From contig NZ_CP051167.1 of the NCBI RefSeq assembly GCF_012295525.1, positions 992,001 through 1,056,000 on the forward strand: a DNA stretch of 64,000 bases, in the 5' to 3' direction. Positions 48,008-57,764 of this stretch are shown here, in pieces. The notes beneath the pieces were generated by a model, which was not told where the DNA came from, did no database searches, and saw only the letters and a list, made by a program, of their open reading frames with translations. The stretch comes from Oxynema aestuarii AP17. Lineage in GTDB: Bacteria; Cyanobacteriota; Cyanobacteriia; Cyanobacteriales; Laspinemataceae. How positions within the stretch are numbered: the first letter of the stretch is position 1; each line of letters begins with the position of its first letter. A program made the position numbers and the translations under genes.

Positions 48008-48784
48008 ATGGTTTTATATTACTGTCAGCTAACCCTGCACGACAACGTATTTTTTGCGACGAGAGAAATGGGGATTCTCTATGAAACCGAACAGTATTTG
48101 CATAATTGGGCGCTATCTTACGCCTTTTTTGGAGATACTTACATCCCCCTTTCTTATGCAAATCTCGGTCAATATATCCAAAAACCGGGGTATTTAGATC
48201 CGAAGTTCGAGCAGAACTTGCTTTATCTAAATCCACAAGGAATTTATGTTTTTCCGGGATTTCCACAACGGTATTTTTATCAGATTAATACCTTTAAAGC
48301 GGCTCAAGTAAATTACTATGGCAGATCTAAAAAGTTCGGCGAAAAAGGAGCCAGTCGCAACTATCCGATCAACTACGGTCGAGCTAAAGAACTCGGCGTG
48401 GGTAGTGAATATTCTACCTATATTTACTCGAAAAAAGAAATCGACCTTCCGCGTTGGATTCGGTTGGGAAAATGGATGGCAAAAGTGAAAGTAGACTCGC
48501 ATCAAATTCCCGATTCGGCGATCGCCTTGCGTTCGGGAACCTATGCTTGTCATCACCCCCTCAATCCGCTAGACTTACCCGAAAGTCAAGAAATTTTACT
48601 TTACAATCGAATTGTTATGCCTCCAGTCAGTTTAATTGCTCAAGCGCAATTATCGGGAGAATATTGCGAGTTAAAGGGAGACGATTGGGACAGGTTTCGC
48701 CGCGATTTTCCCGAACTGAAAGCTGAGGTATGTTTGCCTGTTGGTGTTGCGTATGGAGCGCGAGAGATTGCCAATGTCAGTTAA
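48008..48784 (+). CDS. csc1: Type I-D Cas5 subunit (Csc1)
   Basis: A 258-residue Csc1/Cas5d. Recognisable features are YYCQLTLHDNVFFATREMGILYETEQYLHNWALSYAF at the N-terminus (listed here by its key HDNVFFATREMG core) and SRNYPINYGRAKELG. It caps the 5' handle of the crRNA and helps read the PAM in type I-D complexes. The TTAGAGGAG ribosome-binding region precedes the ATG closely. Its 3' end overlaps the cas6 start by 11 bp. Confidence 0.94.
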   Translation: MVLYYCQLTLHDNVFFATREMGILYETEQYLHNWALSYAFFGDTYIPLSYANLGQYIQKPGYLDPKFEQNLLYLNPQGIYVFPGFPQRYFYQINTFKAAQVNYYGRSKKFGEKGASRNYPINYGRAKELGVGSEYSTYIYSKKEIDLPRWIRLGKWMAKVKVDSHQIPDSAIALRSGTYACHHPLNPLDLPESQEILLYNRIVMPPVSLIAQAQLSGEYCELKGDDWDRFRRDFPELKAEVCLPVGVAYGAREIANVS

Positions 48785-49622
48785 TTTACCCGCTCATTCC
48801 GATAGCTTATATTCAATTGTGGTCGAACTCCGGGCGATCGATTCCGGACAGCCGCCAGCGACGTTAGGACGCGCCCTTCACGCCCAAGTTTTGCGCTGGA
48901 TCGAGTTAGGAAATCCCGAAGTTTCTGCCTCAATTCACGACCGACAAAGTTCGCCTTTGAGCGTTTCAGGGTTAATCGGAAATCGTCGTCCGACGCAAAC
49001 GGAATCGGGGGATTATTTTATCGTCCGAATTTGCATTCTAGACGGAGATATAGTCCAACCCTTGTTACGGGGATTGAGTGAGTGGGGTACGGAACCTTTA
49101 ATTTTAGCAAAATTCCCCTTTTTGATGACGCGGACTTATATGTTTGCCGATAGTCATCCGCTAGCGAGTTCTTCGTCTTATTCGGCGTTGGCAAATATTA
49201 AAGAAAGTGATTCAAGCATTGAATTAAATTTCACGTCGCCGACGAGTTTTAAACAAAAACAAGATATTCAGACGTTCCCCCTGACGGAATTAGTGTTTGG
49301 AAGTTTGCAGCGTCGTTGGAATATGTTTGCGCCGCCAGAGTTGCAGTTTCCCAAGATTGAATGGGAAGGGGTGGTTTCGGCGTATGAGTTAAGAACGCAC
49401 GCACTGCGTTTGGAAGGGGGCGCAGAAATTGGTACCCAAGGGTGGATTCGCTATCGTTTTCGCGATTCGGAACAGGCGCGCATGGCGACAATTTTAGGAC
49501 AATATGCTTTTTTTGCGGGAGTGGGTCGCAAAACGACAATGGGAATGGGACAAACTCGGGTGATGGAGAAAAAGAAGGCAAAAGGAAAACCAAAACGCAA
49601 GTTCAAGAAACCCTATAAATAG
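48774..49622 (+). CDS. cas6: Cas6 crRNA-processing endoribonuclease
   Basis: A 282-residue RAMP protein with two ferredoxin-like halves. The Cas6 glycine-rich loop is GVGRKTTMGMGQ near the C-terminus, followed by a strongly basic tail (KKKAKGKPKRKFKK). A His suitable for catalysis lies in the N-terminal half (GRALHAQVLRW). It should cut the repeat at the base of its AATCCCG/CGGGATT hairpin to leave the ATTGAAAC handle. I use the ATG at 48774, which overlaps csc1 by 11 bp; an ATG at 48753 is an alternative. Confidence 0.93.
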   Translation: MSVNLPAHSDSLYSIVVELRAIDSGQPPATLGRALHAQVLRWIELGNPEVSASIHDRQSSPLSVSGLIGNRRPTQTESGDYFIVRICILDGDIVQPLLRGLSEWGTEPLILAKFPFLMTRTYMFADSHPLASSSSYSALANIKESDSSIELNFTSPTSFKQKQDIQTFPLTELVFGSLQRRWNMFAPPELQFPKIEWEGVVSAYELRTHALRLEGGAEIGTQGWIRYRFRDSEQARMATILGQYAFFAGVGRKTTMGMGQTRVMEKKKAKGKPKRKFKKPYK

Positions 49623-50136
49623 CTATTTTTAATGCTTGAAGTTTTAAGTAAGGGTTGATGGATTTCTGCATAAGCAGGAATGACAGATTGAGTGGCTTGA
49701 GCAAGCCTAAATGATTTGTAAACCAGCTAGGGAGTAGTCTTCCTGAGCGTAGCCGAAGGATGCTACCACTTCCAAGGGTTTTAGGTAGGAAACCCTAACT
49801 CAATCTAGTAGGGGTTTGGTTACCCAACCCTAGAGTAGTAGGGGTTTAGTTACCAAACCCCTACAGGACTGCTATTACAGGATTTTCCTCTGCTATGCAA
49901 GACATTTAGATCCCCCTAAATCTCCCTTAAAAAGGGGGACTTTCCTCGTTCCCCCCGAAATCCCCCCAACCCCCCTTTGAAAGGGGGGCGAAGGGGGGAT
50001 AGGGGGATGGGCATACCGCATCAGACGCCCGAGTGCTGTATTTACGACTGCTATAGGACAGTAAACGGAAATCTACTTACCGATTTTTTATTCGATTGAA
50101 AATAGCCGATAGTTTTGATTGGTTTAGGTGAAAATT
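49623..50136. other. Repeat-rich gap between effector and adaptation cas modules
   Basis: 514 bp with no gene. It has a hairpin with 10-bp arms GTAGGGGTTT/AAACCCCTAC (49838-49864), a partial relative just before it, and a G/C-run region (about 49911-50010) related to the 33-bp inverted repeat beside the DUF559 gene. The gap splits cas6 from cas4-cas1-cas2, so the adaptation genes probably have their own promoter. Confidence 0.6.
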
Positions 50137-50715
50137 ATGGATGATTATTTACCTTTGTCTTATCTCAATGCCTGGGAATATTGCCCTCGGCGTTTTTATT
50201 GGGAATACGTTCTTGGAGAAATGGAAGAGAACGAGCATATTTTGATGGGAACTCATTTGCACCGCAATATCGATCGCGAAAATGTTTCTCGGGAAGGGAA
50301 TCTTTTAATTCACCGCCAGCAGTGGGTTTGGAGCGATCGCCTCCAGGTGAAAGGGATCGTCGATGCGGTGGAAGAATGCGAAACTATCCGCGTCCCTTTG
50401 GAATATAAAAAAGGTCGCATGGCGCGCCATCTCAACGACCATTTTCAATTGTGCGCGGCAGCTTTATGTTTGGAAGAACGATTAAATTGTTCGATTGAAT
50501 ATGGGGAGATTTTCTATCACGGTAATCGCCGCCGCGAACGAGTAGAGTTTACCCTGCAATTGCGAATGGCAACGGAAGAGGCGATCGCCGCCGCACGGCA
50601 AGCGGTGAACGAGCTAATGCCTCCACCGTTGAAGCGATTGGCAAAATGTCGCGATTGCAGTTTATTCAATATTTGTCTGCCGAAAGAAGTCAAGAAGTTA
50701 CACGAATTTGAGTGA
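50137..50715 (+). CDS. cas4: Cas4 exonuclease
   Basis: A 192-residue Cas4 of the RecB-like nuclease family. The four iron-sulphur Cys are one N-terminal (EYCPRRFYWEY) and three C-terminal (CRDCSLFNIC). The nuclease core is GTHLHRN (His), GIVDAVEE (Asp) and VPLEYKKG (E-x-K). It trims prespacers and selects PAM-compatible fragments with Cas1-Cas2. The ATG at 50137 follows AGGTG; a GTG three codons upstream is also possible. Confidence 0.94.
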   Translation: MDDYLPLSYLNAWEYCPRRFYWEYVLGEMEENEHILMGTHLHRNIDRENVSREGNLLIHRQQWVWSDRLQVKGIVDAVEECETIRVPLEYKKGRMARHLNDHFQLCAAALCLEERLNCSIEYGEIFYHGNRRRERVEFTLQLRMATEEAIAAARQAVNELMPPPLKRLAKCRDCSLFNICLPKEVKKLHEFE

Positions 50716-50741
50716 ATTTGAGTCTAATTTGAGTCAAAACT

Positions 50742-51719
50742 ATGTCAGTTTTATATGTCACCCAACCGAATGCGGTTTTGAGCAAAAAGTACGAAGCTTT
50801 TAAATTGGCGATCGCCGCCGAAGATGGCTCGGTCAACAAGCAATCGATTCCGGCACAAACCCTAGAACAAATTGTGTTGATGGGTAATCCCAGCATCACC
50901 GGAGAGGCGTTATGTTATGCCTTGGAATTGGGCTTACCGATTCACTATCTCTCAATATTTGGTAAGTATTTGGGATCGGCGCTGCCGGGATATTCGCGCA
51001 ACGGTCAGTTACGTTTGGCACAATATGCGGCCCATGAGGATCCCTCGCAACGGTTGACGCTGGTCAAGGCGATCGTCGCCGGAAAAATATACAATCAGTA
51101 CAACGTGTTGTACCGACATGGAGAGAAAGATAATCCCCTCAAACAGCGCCGAGGGGCGATCGCCCAGCAAGAGACCCTCGACCAAACCCGGGGGATGGAA
51201 GGGTTGGCGGCGCGGGAATATTTCGCGCGGTGGGAGGCGATGTTACCCGGCCCGTGGACGTTTCCCGGTCGTCATCGCCGTCCGCCGACGGATCCGGTGA
51301 ATGCCTTGCTCAGTTTCAGTTACGGACTGTTGCGGGTTCAGGTGACGGCGGCGGTTCACTTGGCGGGATTGGATCCGTATATCGGTTATTTGCACGAGAC
51401 GACCCGGGGACAGCCCGCAATGGTGTTGGATTTGATGGAGGAGTTTCGCCCTTTGGTGGCGGACAATGTAGTCCTATCGGTGTTAGCTCACAAAGAGATT
51501 AAGCCCGATGATTTTACGGAAAGTTTGGGCGCCTACCGCCTCGCCGATGGCGCGCGCAAAGCGTTTTTACAGGCGTTCGAGCGCAAATTGAATGCCGAGT
51601 TTCAGCATCCGGTGTTTGACTATCGGTGTACCTACCGTCGGGCGATCGAATTGCAAGCGCGGTTGCTAGCGCGACATTTACAGGAGGGAGTCCCTTACAA
51701 ACCGTTGGTGGTGCGATGA
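50742..51719 (+). CDS. cas1: Cas1 integrase
   Basis: A 325-residue type I-D Cas1. The catalytic metal ligands are Glu in RGMEGLAAREYF, His in YIGYLHETTRGQP and the acidic pair in LDLMEEFRPLVAD. The N-terminal beta domain is MSVLYVTQPNAVLSKKYE. It inserts prespacers at the leader-repeat junction of both arrays, since the repeat is shared. Its stop overlaps the cas2 start (ATGA). Confidence 0.96.
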   Translation: MSVLYVTQPNAVLSKKYEAFKLAIAAEDGSVNKQSIPAQTLEQIVLMGNPSITGEALCYALELGLPIHYLSIFGKYLGSALPGYSRNGQLRLAQYAAHEDPSQRLTLVKAIVAGKIYNQYNVLYRHGEKDNPLKQRRGAIAQQETLDQTRGMEGLAAREYFARWEAMLPGPWTFPGRHRRPPTDPVNALLSFSYGLLRVQVTAAVHLAGLDPYIGYLHETTRGQPAMVLDLMEEFRPLVADNVVLSVLAHKEIKPDDFTESLGAYRLADGARKAFLQAFERKLNAEFQHPVFDYRCTYRRAIELQARLLARHLQEGVPYKPLVVR

Positions 51720-52009
51720 AAGATTTACTCTATTTAATAGTGTACGATCTTCCGGCGACGGCGGCGGGAAATAAGCGCCGCCAGCGCTTGCACGATCTTC
51801 TCTGTGGTTACGGGACGTGGAAGCAGTATAGTTTATTTGAGTGCTTTCTCGATGCGAAGCAATTCGCCAGTTTGCAGATTAAGATCGAAACACTGATTAA
51901 GCCTGCGGAAGATGCGGTTTGCATTTACGTGTTGGATGCGATGGCAGTCCGCAAGACGATCGTTTATGGGATGCCACCCCCTAGACAAGAAACGGTGACG
52001 ATCGTATGA
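51716..52009 (+). CDS. cas2: Cas2
   Basis: A 97-residue Cas2: MKDLLYLIVYDLPATAAGNK with the conserved Asp after strand 1, then RRQRLHDLLCGYGTWKQYSLFEC and a C-terminal strand. It forms the core of the Cas1-Cas2 integration complex. The ATG overlaps the cas1 stop by 4 bp. The gene ends 11 bp before the leader of array 2. Confidence 0.96.
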   Translation: MKDLLYLIVYDLPATAAGNKRRQRLHDLLCGYGTWKQYSLFECFLDAKQFASLQIKIETLIKPAEDAVCIYVLDAMAVRKTIVYGMPPPRQETVTIV

Positions 52010-52020
52010 TGGGAACCAAG

Positions 52021-52217
52021 CCAATTTCTGGCGGGGGAAAGCGGGGTCGATTTCCCCGGGGGTCCCGCCAAACGGCCAGAACCTTTACAAGTGAATAGTT
52101 TCGGAGTTTTTGGGTGCCTCGGTTAGCCAAAGGCCAACGGCTGAAACGGGGGTTTGAGTAGACTCCCGCCAAAAACGGCTAACCAAGGCTCTCTGGGTGT
52201 ACGTTTCAGCACCCGGT
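52021..52217 (+). promoter_or_regulatory. CRISPR leader of array 2
   Basis: A 197-bp inverted counterpart of 40376-40572, about 92% identical by eye with no gaps. It runs from just after cas2 to the first repeat. AGAACCTTTACAAGTGAATA and the final GTACGTTTCAGCACCCGGT are unchanged or nearly so and are candidate integration and promoter elements. Confidence 0.87.
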
Positions 52218-55200
52218 CTTTCAATTCAATGAATCCCGGCAACGGGATTGAAACTAGGCGCTTCGTTGCAAGGTACTAGTGTCTCCGGACTTTCAATTCA
52301 ATGAATCCCGGCAACGGGATTGAAACATTAAATAAAACTCCTATTGAAAATTTATTAGGAACTTTCAATTCAATGAATCCCGGCAACGGGATTGAAACCT
52401 ACTCACAAAAAAGAATTGAATAAAAGGAAGAACTACTTTCAATTCAATGAATCCCGGCAACGGGATTGAAACAACGCACCCTATCTCACTAAGTTGGTGT
52501 GGGATATCTTTCAATTCAATGAATCCCGGCAACGGGATTGAAACCCAGGGAAGCCGAAGCGATCGCCGACAGATTGACGCTTTCAATTCAATGAATCCCG
52601 GCAACGGGATTGAAACCGTGACACTTTCGATGAATTCAATTAATTCTTGTTTCTTTCAATTCAATGAATCCCGGCAACGGGATTGAAACAGTAAGGCGTC
52701 GAAGAACCCATCATACTCTTCATCTTTCAATTCAATGAATCCCGGCAACGGGATTGAAACTCACGGCCTGCAAGAATTTTATCGGGGAGTTACAGCTTTC
52801 AATTCAATGAATCCCGGCAACGGGATTGAAACAAACAACTCCTCGAACAGGACATACTCATGCGCAAGCTTTCAATTCAATGAATCCCGGCAACGGGATT
52901 GAAACAAGCGGATGATAAAATAATTACCTCTTCCAGCAATTCTTTCAATTCAATGAATCCCGGCAACGGGATTGAAACGCAAAAAGCAATGGGACTATTA
53001 AAGCTTCTGGCTTTCAATTCAATGAATCCCGGCAACGGGATTGAAACTCGCATCTTCGTAGCGCAATCGAGTATGTGAGACGAGCACTTTCAATTCAATG
53101 AATCCCGGCAACGGGATTGAAACTTTTGTATGCTTTTTTGTATACTTTTTTGTCGAGCTTTCAATTCAATGAATCCCGGCAACGGGATTGAAACTTCCCT
53201 TGTCCCCCTCTAAATTTTCTCGGATGCTTTCAATTCAATGAATCCCGGCAACGGGATTGAAACTGCAGCCGCCCTGTTTTGGAGTGTTTATGCTTAAGTC
53301 TTTCAATTCAATGAATCCCGGCAACGGGATTGAAACCCTCGATCGCCTGAATCGTTTTTCCTAGACCCATATCGTCTTTCAATTCAATGAATCCCGGCAA
53401 CGGGATTGAAACTAATATAACAGAATTTGATATCAACTCGCCTTTACTTTCAATTCAATGAATCCCGGCAACGGGATTGAAACATCGCGGAACAGATAAG
53501 CCAGAACGCTCCTTGGCCTTTCAATTCAATGAATCCCGGCAACGGGATTGAAACCCCTCGAGATCGACATTGCAGAGAGTGGCACTCTCGACTTTCAATT
53601 CAATGAATCCCGGCAACGGGATTGAAACCTTTCCAGTAATCTGGCCTGTAAGTCTCGTCTACAACTTTCAATTCAATGAATCCCGGCAACGGGATTGAAA
53701 CTGTCGAGAATTACGTAGGAAGTGAGAAGGACAAGCTTTCAATTCAATGAATCCCGGCAACGGGATTGAAACTTCTTGTACGGCAATCCGCCGCGCATCA
53801 TCTAAAGGCTTTCAATTCAATGAATCCCGGCAACGGGATTGAAACTGTCTAACTTAGAGTTAGAAAGGCGGGGTAATTTCCTCTTTCAATTCAATGAATC
53901 CCGGCAACGGGATTGAAACGAAACGAATCGCCTTCGTCTCAATACCGCGATGTACCTTTCAATTCAATGAATCCCGGCAACGGGATTGAAACAGCTCAAT
54001 TTGCAGTTGGCGTGATCGCCCCTCCAGACTTTCAATTCAATGAATCCCGGCAACGGGATTGAAACCGCTATTATGGCTAAAATTTCTTCTTCGGAGAACG
54101 ATAAGGCTTTCAATTCAATGAATCCCGGCAACGGGATTGAAACTTCTTTGAAGTATCCCATGGTATTTGGTCTCCGTTTCCTTTCAATTCAATGAATCCC
54201 GGCAACGGGATTGAAACGCGCCTATCCGCATCCTGACGGAGGGACTTCCGGCTTTCAATTCAATGAATCCCGGCAACGGGATTGAAACTAACCAAAGGAA
54301 GTCCGCCTTTAGATCGATAAAGCTTTCAATTCAATGAATCCCGGCAACGGGATTGAAACGAGGCGCGACTCTGTCATTCCCTCCCCGAAGGAGAGAATGC
54401 TTTCAATTCAATGAATCCCGGCAACGGGATTGAAACATGGGAAGCTCGCCATTGCTTAAGTGGCTTCCTTTAAGCTTTCAATTCAATGAATCCCGGCAAC
54501 GGGATTGAAACACCTCTTCAGGTTTAAGTTTTGTCGAATAGATCCAGCTCTTCTTTCAATTCAATGAATCCCGGCAACGGGATTGAAACAACCTCAGTGG
54601 CGCATCCCTAGCCGATGCAATCCTTTACTTTCAATTCAATGAATCCCGGCAACGGGATTGAAACACTCGACCAGGGAATCGGGAACCGATACCCCATCTA
54701 GACTTTCAATTCAATGAATCCCGGCAACGGGATTGAAACGACCGTCTCGCACTTCGAGACGAGCATTGTTTTGTACTTTCAATTCAATGAATCCCGGCAA
54801 CGGGATTGAAACCAAGTCCCTCGAAGAGGTAGCGGGCGAGATGAGATACCTTTCAATTCAATGAATCCCGGCAACGGGATTGAAACGAGTATTCACGCGC
54901 TTTAAGCGCGTAGTGGTCCCCTCTTTCAATTCAATGAATCCCGGCAACGGGATTGAAACAGGTACTAAAAGAGATACCATCGGGGTAGGCGAGAATCTTT
55001 CAATTCAATGAATCCCGGCAACGGGATTGAAACAGCAAATTGGGGAGGTAGAAAAGGAAGGAACTAAACTTTCAATTCAATGAATCCCGGCAACGGGATT
55101 GAAACGATATAGACAATAAGTTTCTGAATCGCCACCACCACCTTTTCAATTCAATGAATCCCGGCAACGGGATTGAAACAAAGATGAACAGCTCAAATTC

Positions 55201-57480
55201 ACTTCACTCAAGTTCGCTTTCAATTCAATGAATCCCGGCAACGGGATTGAAACCGTACTCCTTATACAACCCCAAAAGCTTAGCGCCCATTCTTTCAATT
55301 CAATGAATCCCGGCAACGGGATTGAAACCGATCTTCCATTTATTGGAGCAGGAGGGGCGTCCCGTCTTTCAATTCAATGAATCCCGGCAACGGGATTGAA
55401 ACAAATAGTTCCTCGAATAGAGCATACTTATGCGCGAGGAAGCTTTCAATTCAATGAATCCCGGCAACGGGATTGAAACGAGGCGCGCAACCAAACCCTA
55501 GACGCCGAAAGGGAAATATCTTTCAATTCAATGAATCCCGGCAACGGGATTGAAACTTGAATCATCTTATTCGTATCCTCCGCCGATCGCACTTTCAATT
55601 CAATGAATCCCGGCAACGGGATTGAAACTTTTCGCCTCGATTTCCTTGTCGATCAGGTCTAGATTTTCTTTCAATTCAATGAATCCCGGCAACGGGATTG
55701 AAACGGCAAGAAATAGTGAGGGTAGGGATTTCGTGAGAGAGGGTTTCCGACTTTCAATTCAATGAATCCCGGCAACGGGATTGAAACGGATTGAACTAGA
55801 TATCTTAATCCACAGGTATATCCTTTCAATTCAATGAATCCCGGCAACGGGATTGAAACTAGAGACCCAACAAGGAGGTATTACAGGTAAAGGTTTAATC
55901 TTTCAATTCAATGAATCCCGGCAACGGGATTGAAACAATGAATTAAAGTTCGACGAGACGATCTCGGCGAGACTTTCAATTCAATGAATCCCGGCAACGG
56001 GATTGAAACACGGCATACTTCGCCGATCCTATCGAGCCATCGTCCCTTTCAATTCAATGAATCCCGGCAACGGGATTGAAACGGCTTCGTATGCCTGCTG
56101 CATTTCCACAGGACGATCATCTCTTTCAATTCAATGAATCCCGGCAACGGGATTGAAACATATTCCGCTTCAAGCGTTCCCGTCATCGATTCCAACTTTC
56201 AATTCAATGAATCCCGGCAACGGGATTGAAACCGCACAGGAGCCAATGCGTCGCATCGCCGTCGTCGCCTTTCAATTCAATGAATCCCGGCAACGGGATT
56301 GAAACGAAACTTCCGTTGCCGTAGCGCTGGCTGGAGGTTTCCTTTCAATTCAATGAATCCCGGCAACGGGATTGAAACTTCGTCTTGGAACGCCGAGGCA
56401 AACCCCATTGAGTAACTTTCAATTCAATGAATCCCGGCAACGGGATTGAAACAGAACCCCAGCAACCCAGTAGCCTCCCTCCCTGCTTTCTTTCAATTCA
56501 ATGAATCCCGGCAACGGGATTGAAACGTCAACCGATAATTTGAGGCCAGGAAACACCTTGGCGGCTTTCAATTCAATGAATCCCGGCAACGGGATTGAAA
56601 CCGTATCCTCCGCCCCCTTCGTCCCCTTCCCCTTGTGGCTTTCAATTCAATGAATCCCGGCAACGGGATTGAAACCGTTGGGCTTTCCCCGAACCTGCCG
56701 GGGTTGGATTCTTTCAATTCAATGAATCCCGGCAACGGGATTGAAACCGAAAATCGACCCCATTATGAAACCTAGTTTCCCCTAAGCTTTCAATTCAATG
56801 AATCCCGGCAACGGGATTGAAACCTTCTCCAACTGCATCATTTGAGCAGGAGAGAAGTTCTTTCAATTCAATGAATCCCGGCAACGGGATTGAAACTAGC
56901 TCTGCTTAATCAGCAATAGGGTTCACATTACCTTTCAATTCAATGAATCCCGGCAACGGGATTGAAACTTGATACGTTCTTGAACGAAAGAACCTTCGTA
57001 TGCCAGGCTTTCAATTCAATGAATCCCGGCAACGGGATTGAAACAGTCTCACTTTTTGCCCCAGCAGTTCGGCCTTCGTCTTTCAATTCAATGAATCCCG
57101 GCAACGGGATTGAAACACCCGACTGGAAAGCTAGAGTCTGCCGATCTTTTTCTTTCAATTCAATGAATCCCGGCAACGGGATTGAAGCATAGGGGTCATT
57201 CAAAACGGCGGCAGCTTTTTCCACTTTCAATTCAATGAATCCCGGCAACGGGATTGAAACATCGAACTGACCCGCTTGAATGAGGCGATCGCACTCGGCT
57301 TTCAATTCAATGAATCCCGGCAACGGGATTGAAACAAAAAACTTATTCAGTGGACACAAGCGAATTACGATGTACTTTCAATTCAATGAATCCCGGCAAC
57401 GGGATTGAAACGCGGGTGGCTAGCGAGTGGTTGCCGCGTGCCTCTTTCAATTCAATGAATCCCGGCAACGGGATTGAAAT
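52218..57480 (+). CRISPR. CRISPR array 2: 72 repeats, 71 spacers, transcribed rightward
   Basis: I count 72 copies of the same 37-nt repeat as array 1, here on the plus strand (starts CTTTCAATTCAATG, ends GGGATTGAAAC). Spacers range from 32 to 46 nt. Departures from consensus: the copy at 55143 begins with T instead of C, the copy at 57152 ends GAAGC, and the last copy (57444-57480) ends GAAAT. Degeneration at the far end fits leader-proximal growth from the left. The array lies directly behind cas1-cas2 and its leader. Confidence 0.97.
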
Positions 57481-57764
57481 TCCTTCTAACTGTCAACAAA
57501 CTAATCATACCGCCCCTTCAAGGCCATTGCTGCTGGGCGAGGGATTGAAATAATGGCAGAACGATCGCCCACCAAAACGACAAACAAAAAGCACGATCGC
57601 ACCTCCCCTAAAAGCACGATCGCACCTCCATCAATTCAACAGAACTCAAATTTTAAAATTTGCTAAATCCCGATCGCCCTCCCCTTCACCATTGGCTCGA
57701 CCATCCCTTAAACACCCATAAAATCGAGAAAAAACTACCGTCAATCCCTCGCCATCAAAACCAC
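57481..57764. other. Trailer of array 2 with fossil repeat end
   Basis: No gene. GGGATTGAAAT at 57541-57551 matches the last 11 bases of the degenerate terminal repeat and is probably the remnant of an older unit. The rest is AT-rich with HIP1-like sites and leads to the 3' end of the M20 gene. Confidence 0.6.
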
